DNA from: Aeromonas simiae
GTDB lineage: Bacteria; Pseudomonadota; Gammaproteobacteria; Enterobacterales; Aeromonadaceae
NCBI RefSeq assembly: GCF_000820125.1
Contig: NZ_CDBY01000027.1
Span: 1-55,421, forward strand
DNA: 55,421 bases
Direction of reading: 5' to 3'
Shown: positions 54,734 to 55,421 of the stretch, one piece after another
Layout of the letters: every line of letters starts with the position of its first letter
Numbering within the stretch: position 1 is the first letter of the stretch
Translations under genes and position numbers: made by a program
Notes under the pieces: model-generated
The model's input: the letters and a program-made list of their open reading frames with translations, nothing else
The model's database searches: none
Told to the model about the DNA's origin: nothing

Positions 54734-55421
54734 GCGAGCCCCTTCTCTATCCCATCCGCGAAGTGGCCCGCCTGACCGGGGTCAACCCGGTCACCCTGCG
54801 TGCCTGGCAGCGCCGCTATGGCCTGGTGGAGCCGGCCCGCACCGACAAGGGGCACCGCCTCTATAGCGAGCAGGACATCGCCCTCATTCGCCGTATCTTG
54901 GCCTGGCTGGAGCTGGGGGTCAGCATCGGCCAGGTGCGCTCCCTGCTCGAGCAGGAGACGCCGCCCGATGCGTTGGCGGGGGATCACTGGCAGGCTCGGG
55001 TGGAGGCGCTCGATGCGGCCCTGCTGGCGCTCAACCAGCGCCGTCTCGAGTCCCTGCTCGGCGAGCTGACCGCCAGCTACCCCTTACCCCTGCTGCGCCG
55101 TCAGGTGCTGGGCCCCTGGCTGGCGCGGCTGGCACAGCATCAGGCGCGACCCGACGGGGCCGCCCTGCACGCCTTCGCCCTGCATTTTCTCGAGATCTAT
55201 TTTGCCCGCCGCTTGATTGCCCAGGACAAGGGATTGCCGCTCACCCTGGCCGGAGCCGGCCGCCTGCCGCCCCTCGAGTTGGCGCTCGCGGCCATGGCGG
55301 CCCGCGAGGCAGGCTTTAGCGTGACCGTGCTGCCACAGCTTTCGGTGCGCGAGGCGCGCCTGCTGGCGCCACGTCTGAGCGGCCCGTTGCTGGTGCTGGT
55401 GGGGGCGGGGCTGAGCGGGGA
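54730..55421 (+). CDS. MerR-family regulator, LitR/CarH-like, 3' end cut
   Basis: 230 codons are visible and the frame is open to the window edge. The N-terminus YPIREVARLTGVNPVTLRAWQRRYGLVEPARTDKGHRLYSEQDIALI is a MerR winged helix of the RRYG/LitR type, followed by a helical linker (RRLESLLGEL...) and the beginning of a cobalamin-binding-like Rossmann region. The position where B12-binding members carry a His (GERHELGL-type) reads RLPPLELAL, so B12 binding is doubtful. GTG 54730 overlaps the previous stop (GTGA). It probably regulates its own operon through the TTGTACA boxes. Confidence 0.82.
   Translation, partial: MSEPLLYPIREVARLTGVNPVTLRAWQRRYGLVEPARTDKGHRLYSEQDIALIRRILAWLELGVSIGQVRSLLEQETPPDALAGDHWQARVEALDAALLALNQRRLESLLGELTASYPLPLLRRQVLGPWLARLAQHQARPDGAALHAFALHFLEIYFARRLIAQDKGLPLTLAGAGRLPPLELALAAMAAREAGFSVTVLPQLSVREARLLAPRLSGPLLVLVGAGLSG

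Noticed and set aside
1..55421. CRISPR arrays, insertion sequences, rRNA operons
   Set aside because: No regularly spaced short repeats, transposase genes with terminal inverted repeats, or rRNA sequence were recognised.

Overview
The window looks like a chromosomal segment of Aeromonas or a close gammaproteobacterial relative. Supporting features are the GC-rich coding sequence, the cyoABCDE-yajR order, a type VI secretion (T6SS) cluster in the Vibrio cholerae vipA-to-vasL order, the flgT/flgO/flgP flagellar genes, and pheA with a pheL attenuator. No database search was possible, so the genus is an inference.

Layout. 1-7670 is the end of a surface-polysaccharide locus: a WecG/TagA-type glycosyltransferase, a flippase, two acyltransferases, a GT8 glycosyltransferase, and manC and manB for GDP-mannose supply. 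7764-8108 is a DUF805 membrane protein closed by a terminator. 8516-13402 encodes cytochrome bo3 oxidase (cyoABCDE), followed by a decayed repeat of the cyoE 3' end, then yajR and the lysozyme inhibitor gene ivy. A gene-poor, increasingly AT-rich stretch of about 1.1 kb (15590-16712) carries two matched TGTCA-N4-TGACA palindromes and leads into the T6SS operon: tssB, tssC, tssE, tssF, tssG, tagH, tssJ, tssK, tssL, clpV, vasH, vasI, vasJ, tssM and vasL (16713-36869). There is no hcp in the window.

A good sigma-54 promoter (37041-37056), with a strong inverted repeat about 100 bp upstream of the expected start, precedes PAAR, vgrG and an 862-residue effector. The effector has an M23-like split domain, a perfect EF-hand loop and a GH19-type lysozyme end, and is followed by an immunity-like gene. 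The sigma-54 activator VasH in the main operon is the obvious candidate regulator.

The most interesting structure is 39535-47224. A 1.6-kb segment of the effector gene is repeated almost perfectly 3313 bp downstream (39733-41325 and 43046-44638). The second copy has lost the start and first 66 codons and ends in an unrelated, AT-rich pesticin/T4-lysozyme-like domain. It is followed by an overlapping LprI-type lysozyme-inhibitor gene, and then by a lone secreted protein gene without a toxin. Related hairpins close each module. This resembles a T6SS effector locus with stored tip cassettes that could recombine into the expressed effector.

47377-53514 returns to core genes: tRNA-Arg(CCT), flgT with its own sigma-54 promoter, flgO, flgP, pheA with pheL, a HAD phosphatase, a frameshifted LarE-like gene and a DUF3157 protein. 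The right end (53792-55421) has a DUF523/DUF1722 protein and a MerR-type LitR-like regulator behind a promoter with three TTGTACA boxes, probably a light- or stress-response module cut by the window edge.
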